Below are positions 54,404 to 63,827 of a stretch of 64,000 bases of DNA, one piece after another. The stretch is from Chloroflexota bacterium. GTDB lineage: Bacteria; Chloroflexota; Dehalococcoidia; Tepidiformales; Tepidiformaceae. The notes below the pieces were generated by a model, which was not told where the DNA came from, searched no databases, and saw nothing but the letters and a program-made list of their open reading frames with translations. How positions within the stretch are numbered: position 1 is the stretch's first letter; each line of letters begins with the position of its first letter. Location of the stretch: assembly GCA_026710655.1 (NCBI GenBank), contig JAPOQN010000028.1:24790-88789 (forward strand), written 5' to 3'. The translations under genes and the position numbers were made by a program.

Positions 54404-55568
54404 CGAACCGGCCCGCGTTCAACCGCCCGTCCGGGTCGAATGCCGCCTTGACCGCCGCCATCCGTGTGGGATTCGCCGTGCGCCCCCATGTATCGAGCGT
54501 GCCCCGCAGCGCATCCGGGATGCGTTCCGCGATGAGCGCTCCCCCGCCCTCCGCCAGCCCCGCCCGCAGCCGCCCCACTGCGCCCGCAACCGCGTCCGCC
54601 TCGGGAACGGCGTCCCCCTCCCAGGTGGCGCGAACCTCGCGCGCAAGCGGCCGCACCAGCATCCGCGACGGCGCCAGCGCTTCGAGGGCCGCAGCCGTCG
54701 ACGCAATCGCGCTCGTCGCGCACGAGGCCCGCAGCGTCAGCGCTTCCGCGTCCCCGAACCCGAGGTCGCGCGCCGCGAGGTACGCGTCGTCGTTCCCCGG
54801 AACGAAGTCCGCTCCGGCGATCTCCGTCGCCTTTGGCACTGCCCCCTCGACCAGCCGCACAACTCCCTGCCAGCCCCCATCGCCCCCCGTAAGGTCGAGC
54901 CACTCCGGCCGCAGGTCGGCCCGCAGGAGTCGTTCCGCCAGCGCCTGCCCCTCCCCCAGCGACCCCACCTCGAAGCACAGGTCGACCGTCTCGACCCGGG
55001 GTAGCACCCGCACCGCCACCGACGTCACGATCCCGATCGTCCCCAGCGACCCGCACCAGAGCCGCATCAGGTCGTACCCCGTCACGTTCTTCACGACCCG
55101 TCCGCCCGCCTTCACCAGTTCCCCATCCGCCCGCAGCACCGTCATCCCCAGCACGAAGTCCCGGGGCAGGCCGTGGCGCGTCCGCAGCGGTCCCCCCGTC
55201 CCCACCGCCAGCACCCCCCCGAGCGTCGCGTCTTCTGCATGTGGCGGGTCGAGCGGCAGTCGCTGCCCCGAAGCCGCCAGTTGCGCGTCGAGCTCCCCCA
55301 GCGTGACTCCCGCCGGCGCGACTGCCGTCAGGTCCGCGGGCTCGTGCTCGACCTCCCCCGCCAGCGCCCCCCGCACGTCGACCAGCGCGAACGGCTCCCG
55401 TGGGGCGTTCCCCAGCGAGAGCCGCGTGCCCCCAGCCACGGGCACGAGCGTGCGACCGTCGCGTTCGGCCACCAGCTCCCGCAGCTCGTCGAGGCTCGCC
55501 GGCGCGACCACCGCCTCCGGCGTGCGGCCGGCCACGAGCGGCGGCGCTTGCGTCGCCGCCTCAGACAT
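54390..55568 (-). CDS. glcE: glycolate oxidase FAD-binding subunit
   Basis: 392 residues from the ATG at 55568, which overlaps the glcD end by 8 bp. A PCMH-type FAD domain without the C-terminal catalytic residues of GlcD: LVPVAGGTRLSLGN, LDPPHAEDATLGGVLAVGTGGPLRTRHGLPRDFVLGM, KAGGRVVKNVTGYDLMRLWCGSLGTIGIVT. The short substrate domain ends FDPDGRLNAGRFVGGI. Works in the GlcDEF complex at the membrane. Overlaps on both sides fix the order within the operon. Confidence 0.92.
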   Translation of the reverse strand: MSEAATQAPPLVAGRTPEAVVAPASLDELRELVAERDGRTLVPVAGGTRLSLGNAPREPFALVDVRGALAGEVEHEPADLTAVAPAGVTLGELDAQLAASGQRLPLDPPHAEDATLGGVLAVGTGGPLRTRHGLPRDFVLGMTVLRADGELVKAGGRVVKNVTGYDLMRLWCGSLGTIGIVTSVAVRVLPRVETVDLCFEVGSLGEGQALAERLLRADLRPEWLDLTGGDGGWQGVVRLVEGAVPKATEIAGADFVPGNDDAYLAARDLGFGDAEALTLRASCATSAIASTAAALEALAPSRMLVRPLAREVRATWEGDAVPEADAVAGAVGRLRAGLAEGGGALIAERIPDALRGTLDTWGRTANPTRMAAVKAAFDPDGRLNAGRFVGGI

Positions 55569-57009
55569 AGGCGTCGGGCCCGGCCGCTGCCAGCGCCCCT
55601 TTCTGGTGCGCCATCTCGCCGCAGCCCGCGCCCTCGGGCAGCACCTTGCACGGGTTGAACGCGCCCTCGTTCCCGAAGACACCCCGCACGCGCCGCATGT
55701 TCTCGAGGTCCGTCTCGCTGTAGAGCCAGGGCATGAAGCGGTTCTTCTCGAAGCCCACCCCGTGCTCCCCGGTGAGCGCCCCGCCCGCATCGACGCACAC
55801 CCGCATGATCTCGCCGCCCGCCTCCAGCACACGCGCCGTCGCCCCCTCCTCCCGCTCGTCGAAAAGCAGGCAGGGGTGCAGGTTGCCGTCCCCCGCGTGG
55901 AAAACGTTGGCCACGGGGAAGCCGTAGCCCTCGCTGATGCGCGACACGTCGCCCATCGTCTCCACCAGCTTCGAGCGCGGCACCACCCCGTCGAGCAGGT
56001 AGTAATTGGGCGCGATCCGTCCCAGCGCCCCGATCGCCCCCTTCCGTCCCTTCCACAGCAGCTCCCGCTCCGCCGGCTCGGTCGCCGTGCGGATCTCCGT
56101 CGCGCCGTGCTCGTTGCAGGCCGCCCGCGCCTGCGTCACCTGCCCCAGCACGACCTCCTCGATGCCGTCCAGCTCGACCAGCAGCACCGCCCCCGCGTCC
56201 GGCGGATAACCGCAGCGCAGCCCCGCCTCCGCCGCCTGCAGCGTGACTCGATCCATCATCTCGAGCGCCGCCGGCACCAGCCCCGCCCCGATCACCGCCG
56301 AGACCGTCTCGCTCGCGCTTTCTACGTCATCGAAGATGGCCAGCAGCGTCACGACCGTTTCCGGTACCGGCAGCAGCCGCACGACGACCTTCGTCGCGAT
56401 CCCCAGCGTCCCCTCCGAGCCGATGAACAGGCCCCGCAGGTCGTAGCCCGTTGGGTCCGGCCCCCGGCTTCCCAGCCACTCCACCTCCCCGCTCGCCGTC
56501 ACGATCTCCATCCCGATCACATGGTTCGTCGTCACGCCCAGCGCGAGGCAATGCGGCCCGCCCGCGTTCTCGGCCACGTTCCCGCCGATCGTGCAGGCCT
56601 TCTGGCTGCTCGGGTCGGGCGCGTAAAACAGCCCGTGCTCCGCCGCCACCTCCGACAGCCGGATGTTGGGAACTCCCGGCTCGACCATGGCCGTGCGCTC
56701 GACCGGGTCCACGTCCAGGATGCGTCGCATCCGCGCGGTCGCCAGCACCACCCCCTGCCGCGCCGGCACCGCCCCACCGCTCAACCCCGTCCCCGCCCCC
56801 CGCGGCGTAACCGGGACATCGCGTGCGTTGCAGGCCCGCACCACCCCCCGCACCTCCTCCGTGTCCCCCGGGAACACGACTGCCTCAGGCAAGGCCCGGT
56901 CGAACGTCCCGTCGAGCTCGTACACCAGCAGGTCCTCGGGCTTGTGCAGCACATGCTCCCGCCCCACCACGTCGCGCAGGGCCTTCAGAAGGTCTGCGTT
57001 CGCGGTCAC
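55561..57009 (-). CDS. glcD: glycolate oxidase FAD-linked catalytic subunit
   Basis: 482 residues from the GTG at 57009. Oxidises glycolate, or D-lactate, to the 2-oxo acid. PCMH FAD domain: VTPRGAGTGLSGGAVP, PGVPNIRLSEVAAEHGLFYAPDPSSQKACTIGGNVAENAGG and LRGLFIGSEGTLGIATKV. Catalytic His region: VFHAGDGNLHPCLLFD and GALTGEHGVGFEKNRFM, then FNPCKVLP. The GTG overlaps the fur stop (GTGA), an unusual coupling of a regulator to the enzyme it probably controls. Confidence 0.94.
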   Translation of the reverse strand: MTANADLLKALRDVVGREHVLHKPEDLLVYELDGTFDRALPEAVVFPGDTEEVRGVVRACNARDVPVTPRGAGTGLSGGAVPARQGVVLATARMRRILDVDPVERTAMVEPGVPNIRLSEVAAEHGLFYAPDPSSQKACTIGGNVAENAGGPHCLALGVTTNHVIGMEIVTASGEVEWLGSRGPDPTGYDLRGLFIGSEGTLGIATKVVVRLLPVPETVVTLLAIFDDVESASETVSAVIGAGLVPAALEMMDRVTLQAAEAGLRCGYPPDAGAVLLVELDGIEEVVLGQVTQARAACNEHGATEIRTATEPAERELLWKGRKGAIGALGRIAPNYYLLDGVVPRSKLVETMGDVSRISEGYGFPVANVFHAGDGNLHPCLLFDEREEGATARVLEAGGEIMRVCVDAGGALTGEHGVGFEKNRFMPWLYSETDLENMRRVRGVFGNEGAFNPCKVLPEGAGCGEMAHQKGALAAAGPDAYV

Positions 57010-57440
57010 GCCTGCGCCCCCTCCCGGCAGTCGCTGCAGAGCCCGAAGATGGCGAAGTGCTGGAGGTCGGCCTCGAACCCGAAGTCGCGCCCCACTTCTT
57101 CCGCGAGGCTGTTGAGGTACGCGTGGTCGAGCACCTGCATCTTGCGGCAGCTCGAGCAGATGAGGTGGTGGTGCGCCTCGCCCGCGGACCACTCGAAGAG
57201 CAGGTCGTCGCCGCCCATGTCCGTGGCCGTCGCCAGGTGGAGCCGCTTCAGCATCTCGACCGTCCGGTAGACGGTGCTCAGGTCCACCACCGGGTAGACC
57301 GCTCGCACCTCCTCCGCGATCTCAGCCGCGCTCAGGTGCCTCCCCGCGTGCCGCAGCGCCGAGGCCACGAGCAGCCGTTGCGGCGTCACCCGGAAGCCGG
57401 ACTCGCGCAGGGTCGTGGCTGTCTCTTGTTCGCACGACAT
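57006..57440 (-). CDS. Fur-family metalloregulator
   Basis: 144 residues. Winged helix: GFRVTPQRLLVASALRHAGRHLSAAEIAEEVRAVYPVVDLSTVYRTVEMLKRL (about 15-70). Metal-binding dimer domain: AHHHLICSSCRKMQVL and a second pair CSDC near the C-terminus, forming the structural zinc site. It is co-translated with glcD, so either iron controls glycolate oxidation or this is a Fur paralogue with another inducer (Zur- or PerR-like). The sequence does not decide which. It begins 73 bp after the suf operon end. Confidence 0.88.
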   Translation of the reverse strand: MSCEQETATTLRESGFRVTPQRLLVASALRHAGRHLSAAEIAEEVRAVYPVVDLSTVYRTVEMLKRLHLATATDMGGDDLLFEWSAGEAHHHLICSSCRKMQVLDHAYLNSLAEEVGRDFGFEADLQHFAIFGLCSDCREGAQA

Positions 57441-57513
57441 CGGACACGACTAGTCTACAGCCGCGCTCGGCGGCCTCAGCAGGAGTGGGGGAAGGACGAA
57501 CGGTACTGCCCGC

Positions 57514-57840
57514 CTACCAGATCCCCAGCGCCATCTTGACGTCTTCGCTCGCCATCGTGCGCGGGTCCCAGGGCGGGTTCCACACGATCTCGACGTCCAC
57601 GTCCTCGACCCCGGGCAGGTCCTTAACCTTCGCGTAGACCGCGCCCCGGATGATCGGTCCGAGCGGACAGCCCGGGCTCGTGAGCGTCATCTTCACGTTC
57701 ACGGTGCCCTCGTCCCACTCGATCTCGTAGACCAGCCCCAGGTCGACGATGCTCATGTCGATCTCGGGGTCCTTCACCTCGCGAATGCGCTCGCGCAGCT
57801 CCTCGTCGGTTGGTCGGGTCTTCGTCTCGGTCTCGGCCAT
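57514..57840 (-). CDS. sufT: SufT-like DUF59 (MIP18) protein
   Basis: 108 residues. DPEIDMSIVDLGLVYEIEWDEGTVNVKMTLTSPGCPLGPIIRGAVYAKV is the DUF59 core with the conserved Asp and the reactive Cys (about 57). SufT-type proteins help maturation of Fe-S proteins. It lies one base after sufU and is the last gene of the suf operon. A PaaD-like role is unlikely given this context. Confidence 0.88.
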   Translation of the reverse strand: MAETETKTRPTDEELRERIREVKDPEIDMSIVDLGLVYEIEWDEGTVNVKMTLTSPGCPLGPIIRGAVYAKVKDLPGVEDVDVEIVWNPPWDPRTMASEDVKMALGIW

Positions 57841-57841
57841 G

Positions 57842-58306
57842 TCACACTCCTTGCGGGGTCGTTGCCTCGTTGTCGTTCGTCTCCAGGGCTGCGTGCAGCA
57901 CCTTCCAGCAGAGGAGGGCGCACTTCACCCGTACGGGGAACTGTGCCACACCCTGCAAGGCTTCGAGATCGCCAAGCGCCGGATCGGGCTCCGCCGACTC
58001 CACCAGCTGCGCCTCGAAGAGCTGCATGACCCGTCGCGCTTCCGCGACTGTCGCGCCGCAGACGCGCTCCGTCATCATCGAGGCGCTGGACTGGCTGATC
58101 GAGCAGCCCTGTCCCCGGAACGCCATCTCGCAGATGACGTTCCCGTCGATCGCCACGTCCAGCTCGATCTCGTCGCCGCAGACCGGGTTGGCTCCCTCCG
58201 CCTGGTGCGTGGGCGCCTCCAGCGAGCCCGCGTTCCGCGGCCGCCGGTAGTGATCGAGGATCACTTCGCGGTACAGCTCGTCAAACTGCGGTTCGGCTCT
58301 CGACAT
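57842..58306 (-). CDS. sufU: SufU sulfur-transfer scaffold/zinc protein
   Basis: 154 residues from the ATG at 58306, inside the end of sufS (26-bp overlap). Three conserved cysteines are in NPVCGDEIELD, GQGCSISQSS and VKCALLCWKVLHAAL, the Zn- and persulfide-carrying set of SufU. It accepts sulfur from SufS and passes it to SufBCD. An extended tail (ETNDNEATTPQGV) follows the last helix. Confidence 0.92.
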   Translation of the reverse strand: MSRAEPQFDELYREVILDHYRRPRNAGSLEAPTHQAEGANPVCGDEIELDVAIDGNVICEMAFRGQGCSISQSSASMMTERVCGATVAEARRVMQLFEAQLVESAEPDPALGDLEALQGVAQFPVRVKCALLCWKVLHAALETNDNEATTPQGV

Positions 58307-59531
58307 ATCCAAACACTCGTTTCGCCTCGTCGAGCGCTGCCACCAGCGCATCGACCTCGCGTTCTTCGTTGTAGATGTAGAAACTCGCCCGGTTCGTCGC
58401 CGGAACGCTCAGGTGGCGCATCAGCAGCTGCGCGCAGTGGTGCCCCGCCCGGATCGCGACGCCGTACGCATCGACGATCGTGCTGATGTCGTGGGGGTGT
58501 ACCCCCTCGACCTCGAAGCTGACCGCCCCGCCCCGCACCTCCACATCGTGCGGACCGTGCACCGTGATGCCGCCCGACCCCTCCAGCGCATCGATGGCGT
58601 AGGCGGTGATGCGCTTCTCGTGCTCCCGCACACTCTCCATGCCGAGGTCCTGCAGGTAGTCGAGCGCCGCCCCGAACGCGATCACGTCCGCGATGTTGGG
58701 CGTGCCCGCCTCGAACTTGTGCGGCCCCTCCGCCCACGTCGACCCCTCCGGCTTCACAATCGAGATCATCTCGCCGCCGCCCAGGAACGGCTCCATCTCC
58801 GCAAGCAGCCCCGGCCGCGCCCAGAGGACGCCCACGCCCGTCGGCCCCAGCATCTTGTGCGCCGAGAACGCGAACACGTCGCAGCCCAGCGCCGTCACGT
58901 CGACCGGCAGGTGCGGCGCGCTCTGCGCCCCGTCCACGAGCAGCAGCGCCCCTGCCGGCCGTGCCATCTCCGCGATCTCCGCGATCGGGTTGATGGTGCC
59001 GAGCACGTTCGACATGTGCGTGATGCTCACGAGCTTCGTTCGCTCGCCGATAAGCCCCCGCAGCGAGTCGAGGTCCAGCCGCCCCTCGGCGTCGATGCCG
59101 GCGTAGCGCAGCACCGCGCCCGTGCGCGCCGCTAGCAGTTGCCACGGCACGATGTTCGAGTGGTGCTCCATCAGCGAGAGCACGATCTCGTCGCCCTCGC
59201 CCAGGTTCGCGTCGCCCCAGGCCCTCGCCACCAGGTTGATCGACTCGGTTGTGTTGCGCGTGAAAACGATGTCTTGTGGGTTCGTGGCCCCGATATGCCC
59301 CGCCGCCTTCGCGCGAACCCCCTCGTAGGCCTCCGTCGCCTCGATCGAGAGGGCGTGAATGCCCCGGTGGATGTTGGCGTTCTGGTTCTCGTAGTAGTGC
59401 GTGAGCGCGTCGATCACCGCGCGCGGCTTCTGTGTCGTCGCGGCGTTGTCGAGGTACACCAGCGGATGGCCGTTCACCTCGCGGCCCAGGATGGGGAAGT
59501 CCCCCCGCAGCCGGGCCGTATCGATGCTCAC
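58281..59531 (-). CDS. sufS: SufS cysteine desulfurase
   Basis: 416 residues from the GTG at 59531. PLP enzyme that takes sulfur from cysteine: LDNAATTQKP, TRNTTESINLVA, MEHHSNIVPW, the PLP-Lys region VFAFSAHKMLGPTGVGVLW and the active Cys in RAGHHCAQLLMRHL (about 364). GTGA overlap with sufD upstream; it overlaps sufU downstream. Confidence 0.95.
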   Translation of the reverse strand: MSIDTARLRGDFPILGREVNGHPLVYLDNAATTQKPRAVIDALTHYYENQNANIHRGIHALSIEATEAYEGVRAKAAGHIGATNPQDIVFTRNTTESINLVARAWGDANLGEGDEIVLSLMEHHSNIVPWQLLAARTGAVLRYAGIDAEGRLDLDSLRGLIGERTKLVSITHMSNVLGTINPIAEIAEMARPAGALLLVDGAQSAPHLPVDVTALGCDVFAFSAHKMLGPTGVGVLWARPGLLAEMEPFLGGGEMISIVKPEGSTWAEGPHKFEAGTPNIADVIAFGAALDYLQDLGMESVREHEKRITAYAIDALEGSGGITVHGPHDVEVRGGAVSFEVEGVHPHDISTIVDAYGVAIRAGHHCAQLLMRHLSVPATNRASFYIYNEEREVDALVAALDEAKRVFGYVESRTAV

Positions 59532-60760
59532 CCACGCGCCCCCAGCGCCTGCAGCTTCGCCTCGACCAGGGTGGTGAACTCCTCGCGGAGCCCCTCGCTG
59601 AGCCTGCTCCGGTCGAGCGGTTCGCCCAGGAAGCCCCGCACCAGCAGCCCCACCGCCCCCTCGCGGGTCAGCCCCCGCGACTGGATGTAGAACAGCTCCT
59701 CTTGGTCCACCGGCCCCGCCGTTGCGCCGTGGCTCACGCGGAGCACGTCATTCGTGAGGATTTCGAGCACGGGGTCGCTGTCGGCCTTCGCCGTCCGGCT
59801 CAGGAGCAGGTTGCGGTTCTCCTGGTTGGCGTCCGAGCGACGCGCTCCCAGCCCTACCTTCGTCACGCCGTAGTACACCGCCCGCGAACGCTCACCCAGC
59901 GCCGACTTGAACAGCAGGTCGCTGCGCGTGTCCTCCGCTATGTGGTCCTGGACCGTGTAGAAGTCGATGTGTTCGTTCCCGCCGCCCACGGACAGCCCGT
60001 ACAGCTCGCTGCTCGAGCCCCGCCCCTCCAGCGAGGAGGTGATGTGGCTCTTCACGAGCCGCCCGCCCGTCACCAGGCTCAGGCTGCGCACCTCGGCGTC
60101 CCGTTCCGTGACCGCCCGCTGCTCGGCGAAGACGCGCGTGCGTGCCCCCCAGCGGTGCAGCGAGATGTAGCTCACGACCGCTCCCGGCCCGAGGAGCAGC
60201 TCGACCGCCGGCAGCACGGCCATCGGCTCGTCGCCAGAGCGGTACTCCTCGATCAGGGTCAGGCGGCTGTTCGCACCCGCCACGACCAGCGTGTGCGGTG
60301 TCGCCAGCGCCCCTGCCTCCGTGAACTCGCGCGTGAACCGCACCGGCTCCGCGATCTCCGCGTTTGCTTTCGTCTGGACCAGCACGCCCCCCTGCAGGAA
60401 GGCGTAGTGCAGCGCCGACAGCCGGTCGCCATCGACCCCTACCGCCTCGCCCAGCCGCCCGAGCGCATCCTCGCCGGCCTCCTCGAAGCCCGCGACCGTC
60501 AGCCCGTCGACTGCTGCCGTGGTACTCGTGGCTGCCGTTGCGGCGCTCAGTGGTGCGAACCCGTCGAGCTCCAGGGCCGCCGGGTCGACATACTTCCAGG
60601 GTCGCTGGATCGCCGGAGAGGGCATCGCCGCCCGGTCCAGCGCCTCGCGCCCGCTCGCGCGCAATGCCGCGACGGACGCGCCGTCGCCGAGCGCCTCGCC
60701 GAGGGCGCGGCTCGCCTCGGCCGTGAGCGCCGTGGCGGCTGTGCTTGGGGCTGATGTCAT
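59528..60760 (-). CDS. sufD: SufD, scaffold component of SufBCD
   Basis: 410 residues. Right-handed beta-helix core typical of SufB/SufD: LEEYRSGDEPMAVLPAVELLLGPGAVVSYISLH, FYTVQDHIAEDTRSDLLFKSALGERSRAVYYGVTKVG and VSHGATAGPVDQEELFYIQSRGLTREGA near the C-terminus with the conserved His. It pairs with SufB on the SufC dimer. 84 bp separate it from sufB; that gap has no clear signal. Confidence 0.93.
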   Translation of the reverse strand: MTSAPSTAATALTAEASRALGEALGDGASVAALRASGREALDRAAMPSPAIQRPWKYVDPAALELDGFAPLSAATAATSTTAAVDGLTVAGFEEAGEDALGRLGEAVGVDGDRLSALHYAFLQGGVLVQTKANAEIAEPVRFTREFTEAGALATPHTLVVAGANSRLTLIEEYRSGDEPMAVLPAVELLLGPGAVVSYISLHRWGARTRVFAEQRAVTERDAEVRSLSLVTGGRLVKSHITSSLEGRGSSSELYGLSVGGGNEHIDFYTVQDHIAEDTRSDLLFKSALGERSRAVYYGVTKVGLGARRSDANQENRNLLLSRTAKADSDPVLEILTNDVLRVSHGATAGPVDQEELFYIQSRGLTREGAVGLLVRGFLGEPLDRSRLSEGLREEFTTLVEAKLQALGARG

Positions 60761-60844
60761 GCGGTTCGCACTCCTCTTGGCGCGCTACGCGCGGGCGGTC
60801 GCCGTCTCCGGCTCCGCCTCACGCGGCGTTCGGGTCTGCCGGTC

Positions 60845-62254
60845 CTAGCCGATGGCGCCTTCCATCTGCAGCTCGATCAGCCGGTTGAGCTCGACGGCGT
60901 ACTCCATCGGCAGCTCCTTCACGATCGGCTCCACGAAGCCGTTGACGATCATCTTGGCGGCGGCGTCCTCGCTCAGCCCGCGGCTCTGCAGGTAGAAGAG
61001 CTGCTCTTCGCTCAGCTTGGAGACGTACGCCTCGTGCTCGATCGACACGTCCGGTGCGTCCACCTCCATCGTCGGGTAGGTGTCCGAGCGCGAATCCTCG
61101 TCGATCAGCAGGGCGTCGCAGCGCACGCTCGAGCGCACGTTGTCGCAGCCCTCGTACACCTTCAGCAGACCGCGGTAGCTGGTGCGGCCGCCGTCCTTGC
61201 TCAGTGACTTCGACACGATCCTTGAGGTCGTGTCCGGGGCCATGTGGACCACCTTGCCGCCGGCATCCTGGTGCTGTCCCTCGCCCGCGAACGCCAGCGA
61301 GAGGATCTCGCCGTGCGCCCCCGGCTCCATCAGGAACACGCTCGGGAACTTCATCGTGAGCTTTGAGCCGAGATTGCCGTCGACCCACTCCATCACCGCG
61401 TCCTCGTAGGCCGCCGCGCGCTTCGTGACGAGGTTGAAGACGTTGTTCGACCAGTTCTGGATCGTCGTGTAGCGGACGCGCGCGCCCTTCTTCACGATGA
61501 TCTCGACTACCGCGCTGTGCAGCGAATCGCTGCTGTACGTCGGCGCCGTGCAGCCCTCGACATAATGAACCTGGCTGCCCTCGTCCGCGATGATCAGCGT
61601 CCGCTCGAACTGCCCCATGTTCTCCGTGTTGATGCGGAAGTAGGCCTGCAGGGGAATGTCCACCTTCACGCCCTTCGGCACGTAGATGAACGACCCGCCC
61701 GACCACACGGAGCTGTTGAGAGCCGCGTACTTGTTGTCCCCCGGCGGGATGACCGTGCCGAAGTACTCCTTGACGATGTCCTCGTGCTCGGCGAGCGCCT
61801 GGTCCATCCCCAGGAAGATCACGCCCAGCTTCTCCAGGTCCTCGCGGATGTTGTGGTAGACCACCTCGGAGTCGTACTGCGCGCCCACGCCAGCGAGGAA
61901 CTTCTTCTCCGCCTCGGGAATGCCCAGCTTGTCGAACGTATCCCGGATGTAGTCCGGCACGTCGTCCCACGAGCGCTCATCCCGATCGGTCGCGCGCACG
62001 AAGTAGTGGATGTTGTCGAAATCGATCGTCTCGAGCAGGTCCGTGCCCCAGGGCGGGTTCTCCATCTCGTTGAAGCGATCGAGCGCGTCGAGGCGGAAGT
62101 CCCGCATCCACTGCGGCTCGTCCTTCATCTCCGAAATCATGGAGACGATCTCCGGTGTCAGGCCCTTGTTCGCCTTGAACAGCGCCTCCTCTTCGTCGTG
62201 GAAGCCCCACTTGTAGCCGTCATCGCGGACCAGTTGTTCCGGTGTGGAGGTCAT
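60845..62254 (-). CDS. sufB: SufB, Fe-S scaffold of SufBCD
   Basis: 469 residues, the expected length. [97 protein letters not shown] (reactive Cys) and [17 protein letters not shown] are near-invariant SufB stretches. Assembles [Fe-S] clusters with SufC and SufD. It begins 11 bp after sufC; GTGGAGG precedes the ATG. Confidence 0.96.
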   Translation of the reverse strand: MTSTPEQLVRDDGYKWGFHDEEEALFKANKGLTPEIVSMISEMKDEPQWMRDFRLDALDRFNEMENPPWGTDLLETIDFDNIHYFVRATDRDERSWDDVPDYIRDTFDKLGIPEAEKKFLAGVGAQYDSEVVYHNIREDLEKLGVIFLGMDQALAEHEDIVKEYFGTVIPPGDNKYAALNSSVWSGGSFIYVPKGVKVDIPLQAYFRINTENMGQFERTLIIADEGSQVHYVEGCTAPTYSSDSLHSAVVEIIVKKGARVRYTTIQNWSNNVFNLVTKRAAAYEDAVMEWVDGNLGSKLTMKFPSVFLMEPGAHGEILSLAFAGEGQHQDAGGKVVHMAPDTTSRIVSKSLSKDGGRTSYRGLLKVYEGCDNVRSSVRCDALLIDEDSRSDTYPTMEVDAPDVSIEHEAYVSKLSEEQLFYLQSRGLSEDAAAKMIVNGFVEPIVKELPMEYAVELNRLIELQMEGAIG

Positions 62255-62265
62255 GGATCGTCTCC

Positions 62266-63024
62266 TCAGGCCGTCGAGGCGGCCGCTTCGATGGTGTCGT
62301 ACCCACTCTCCTCGAGCTCATGCGCGAGCTCGGGGCCGCCCGAGCGCACGATGCGCCCGTCGATCAGCACGTGTACGAACTGTGGCTGGATGTAGTTGAG
62401 CAGCCGCTGATAGTGCGTGATCAGCAGCAGGCCCATGTTCTCGTTCATCAGTGCGTTGACGCCGTCCGCAACCGTCCGCAGGGCATCGATGTCGAGCCCC
62501 GAGTCCGTCTCGTCCAGCACCGCCATGCGCGGCTGCAGCATCGCCAGCTGCAGCATCTCCGCGCGCTTCTTCTCGCCGCCGCTGAACCCGTCGTTCAGGT
62601 AGCGGCGCGCGAAGTCGCGGTCCACTTTCAGCAGCTCCATCTTCGCGAACAGCTCCTGCCGGAACTCGCGTACCGGCACTTCCTCCCCGCGGACGGCGTT
62701 GACCGCCTGCCGCAGGAAGTTCACGACCGTCACGCCCGGTACCGCTACGGGGTACTGGAAGGCGAGGAAGAGGCCGCGCCGCGCCCGCTCGTCGGGAGCC
62801 ATCCCGTCGAGCGTCTCGCCCAGGAAGCGAACCTCGCCGCCGGTGACGGCGTAGCGCGGGTTGCCCATGAGCGTGTTCGCGAGCGTGCTCTTGCCGGAGC
62901 CGTTCGGCCCCATGATGGCGTGCACTTCGCCCGGGCGAACCGTCAGGTTCAGCCCCTTGAGGATCTCCGTGCCCGCCACGTCGGCGCGCAGGGCATCGAT
63001 TTCGAGAAGCGGTGCTTCGGTCAT
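62266..63024 (-). CDS. sufC: SufC ATPase
   Basis: 252 residues from the ATG at 63024, overlapping the regulator stop as ATGA. ABC ATPase with Walker [10 protein letters not shown] (about 39-47), SufC-type [15 protein letters not shown], signature [14 protein letters not shown] and Walker [16 protein letters not shown]. Drives conformational changes in SufBD. The longer frame upstream is arginine/glycine-rich and not part of it. Confidence 0.95.
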   Translation of the reverse strand: MTEAPLLEIDALRADVAGTEILKGLNLTVRPGEVHAIMGPNGSGKSTLANTLMGNPRYAVTGGEVRFLGETLDGMAPDERARRGLFLAFQYPVAVPGVTVVNFLRQAVNAVRGEEVPVREFRQELFAKMELLKVDRDFARRYLNDGFSGGEKKRAEMLQLAMLQPRMAVLDETDSGLDIDALRTVADGVNALMNENMGLLLITHYQRLLNYIQPQFVHVLIDGRIVRSGGPELAHELEESGYDTIEAAASTA

Positions 63025-63719
63025 GCGTTCCCTTCGGTGGCGTCGCCCACGGCGGCGCCTTCTTGTTCCCCCGTCGCCGCCTGGGGCGGTGCAAACGGGT
63101 CTTCTTGAATTTGCACGAGGTATTCGCAGCAGGGCGAGCCGTCCACGATACGCTCGATTTGCTCCACGTCCTTGCCCATCAGCAGGCTGATCGCCCGCCG
63201 GTCGGCCTCGCACGGCAGCCGCGAAAGCTCGGCCGCCTGGGGATACGGGCAGCACGAGTTCACCAGGTGGAAGCCGTCCGCTTCCGCCCGCCACGTCTCC
63301 AGGATGCCCTCGCTGCGAAGGCTCTCCGTCACGTGCTCCACGCGGTCCTCGCCGCTGGCGCTCCCCTCCACCTCGTCCCGGTGGCGCTCGGCGAGCGAAG
63401 CCGCAACGCCCGTCGCCACGGCCTCGTCGATGTGCTCCTTGTCCAGCCACCCCAGCACCCGCGCGAACAGGTCGGCATAGGCGGGCGGCGCTTCGCCGGC
63501 CCCCTTTGCCGTGGGGTACCAGCTCAGGAAGGGACGGCCCGTCGCCTGCTTCACCGGTCGCGACTCGATGAGTTCGTCGCCGCGAAGATGGTCGAGGTGG
63601 CGCCGGATCGCCCCGGCTTTCCCCCCCAGCGCATCCGCCACTTCCTCCACCCGCGCGCCGTGGTGTTCCACGACATAAGCGAGCACGCGCTCCCGTGTTC
63701 CGTGCAGGTGCCGGTCCAT
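63021..63719 (-). CDS. sufR: SufR-like Fe-S sensing transcriptional repressor
   Basis: 232 residues. N-terminal winged helix: RERVLAYVVEHHGARVEEVADALGGKAGAIRRHLDHLRGDELIESRP. The C-terminal part has the cysteine set of SufR in NSCCPYPQAAELSRLPCEADRR and VDGSPCCEY, expected to hold a 4Fe-4S cluster. In other bacteria SufR represses its own suf operon when clusters are sufficient. It is the first gene of the operon; a promoter with a -10 box six bases before the ATG and an inverted repeat lie just upstream. Confidence 0.9.
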   Translation of the reverse strand: MDRHLHGTRERVLAYVVEHHGARVEEVADALGGKAGAIRRHLDHLRGDELIESRPVKQATGRPFLSWYPTAKGAGEAPPAYADLFARVLGWLDKEHIDEAVATGVAASLAERHRDEVEGSASGEDRVEHVTESLRSEGILETWRAEADGFHLVNSCCPYPQAAELSRLPCEADRRAISLLMGKDVEQIERIVDGSPCCEYLVQIQEDPFAPPQAATGEQEGAAVGDATEGNA

Positions 63720-63725
63720 GCCTCG

Positions 63726-63754
63726 ATCGTAGGAGGGACTGCCCTCACAGGCAA
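63726..63754 (-). promoter_or_regulatory. sigma70-like promoter of the suf operon, leaderless
   Basis: On the minus strand TTGCCT (63749-63754), 17 bases, TACGAT (63726-63731), then six bases to the sufR ATG. Transcription would begin at the start codon. Confidence 0.5.
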
Positions 63755-63759
63755 GGGTT

Positions 63760-63781
63760 TTTCGATCATTTTGTAGCGAAA
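63760..63781. promoter_or_regulatory. inverted repeat, candidate SufR operator
   Basis: TTTCG at 63760-63764 and CGAAA at 63777-63781 form an inverted repeat with 12 bases between, in the divergent region of sufR and the lipoprotein gene, directly upstream of the -35 box. Repressor binding is inferred. Confidence 0.35.
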
Positions 63782-63827
63782 GTTCGAGCGGAGTGCCCGC
63801 AGGTTCGAATGTAGACTCGCTCCCGTC

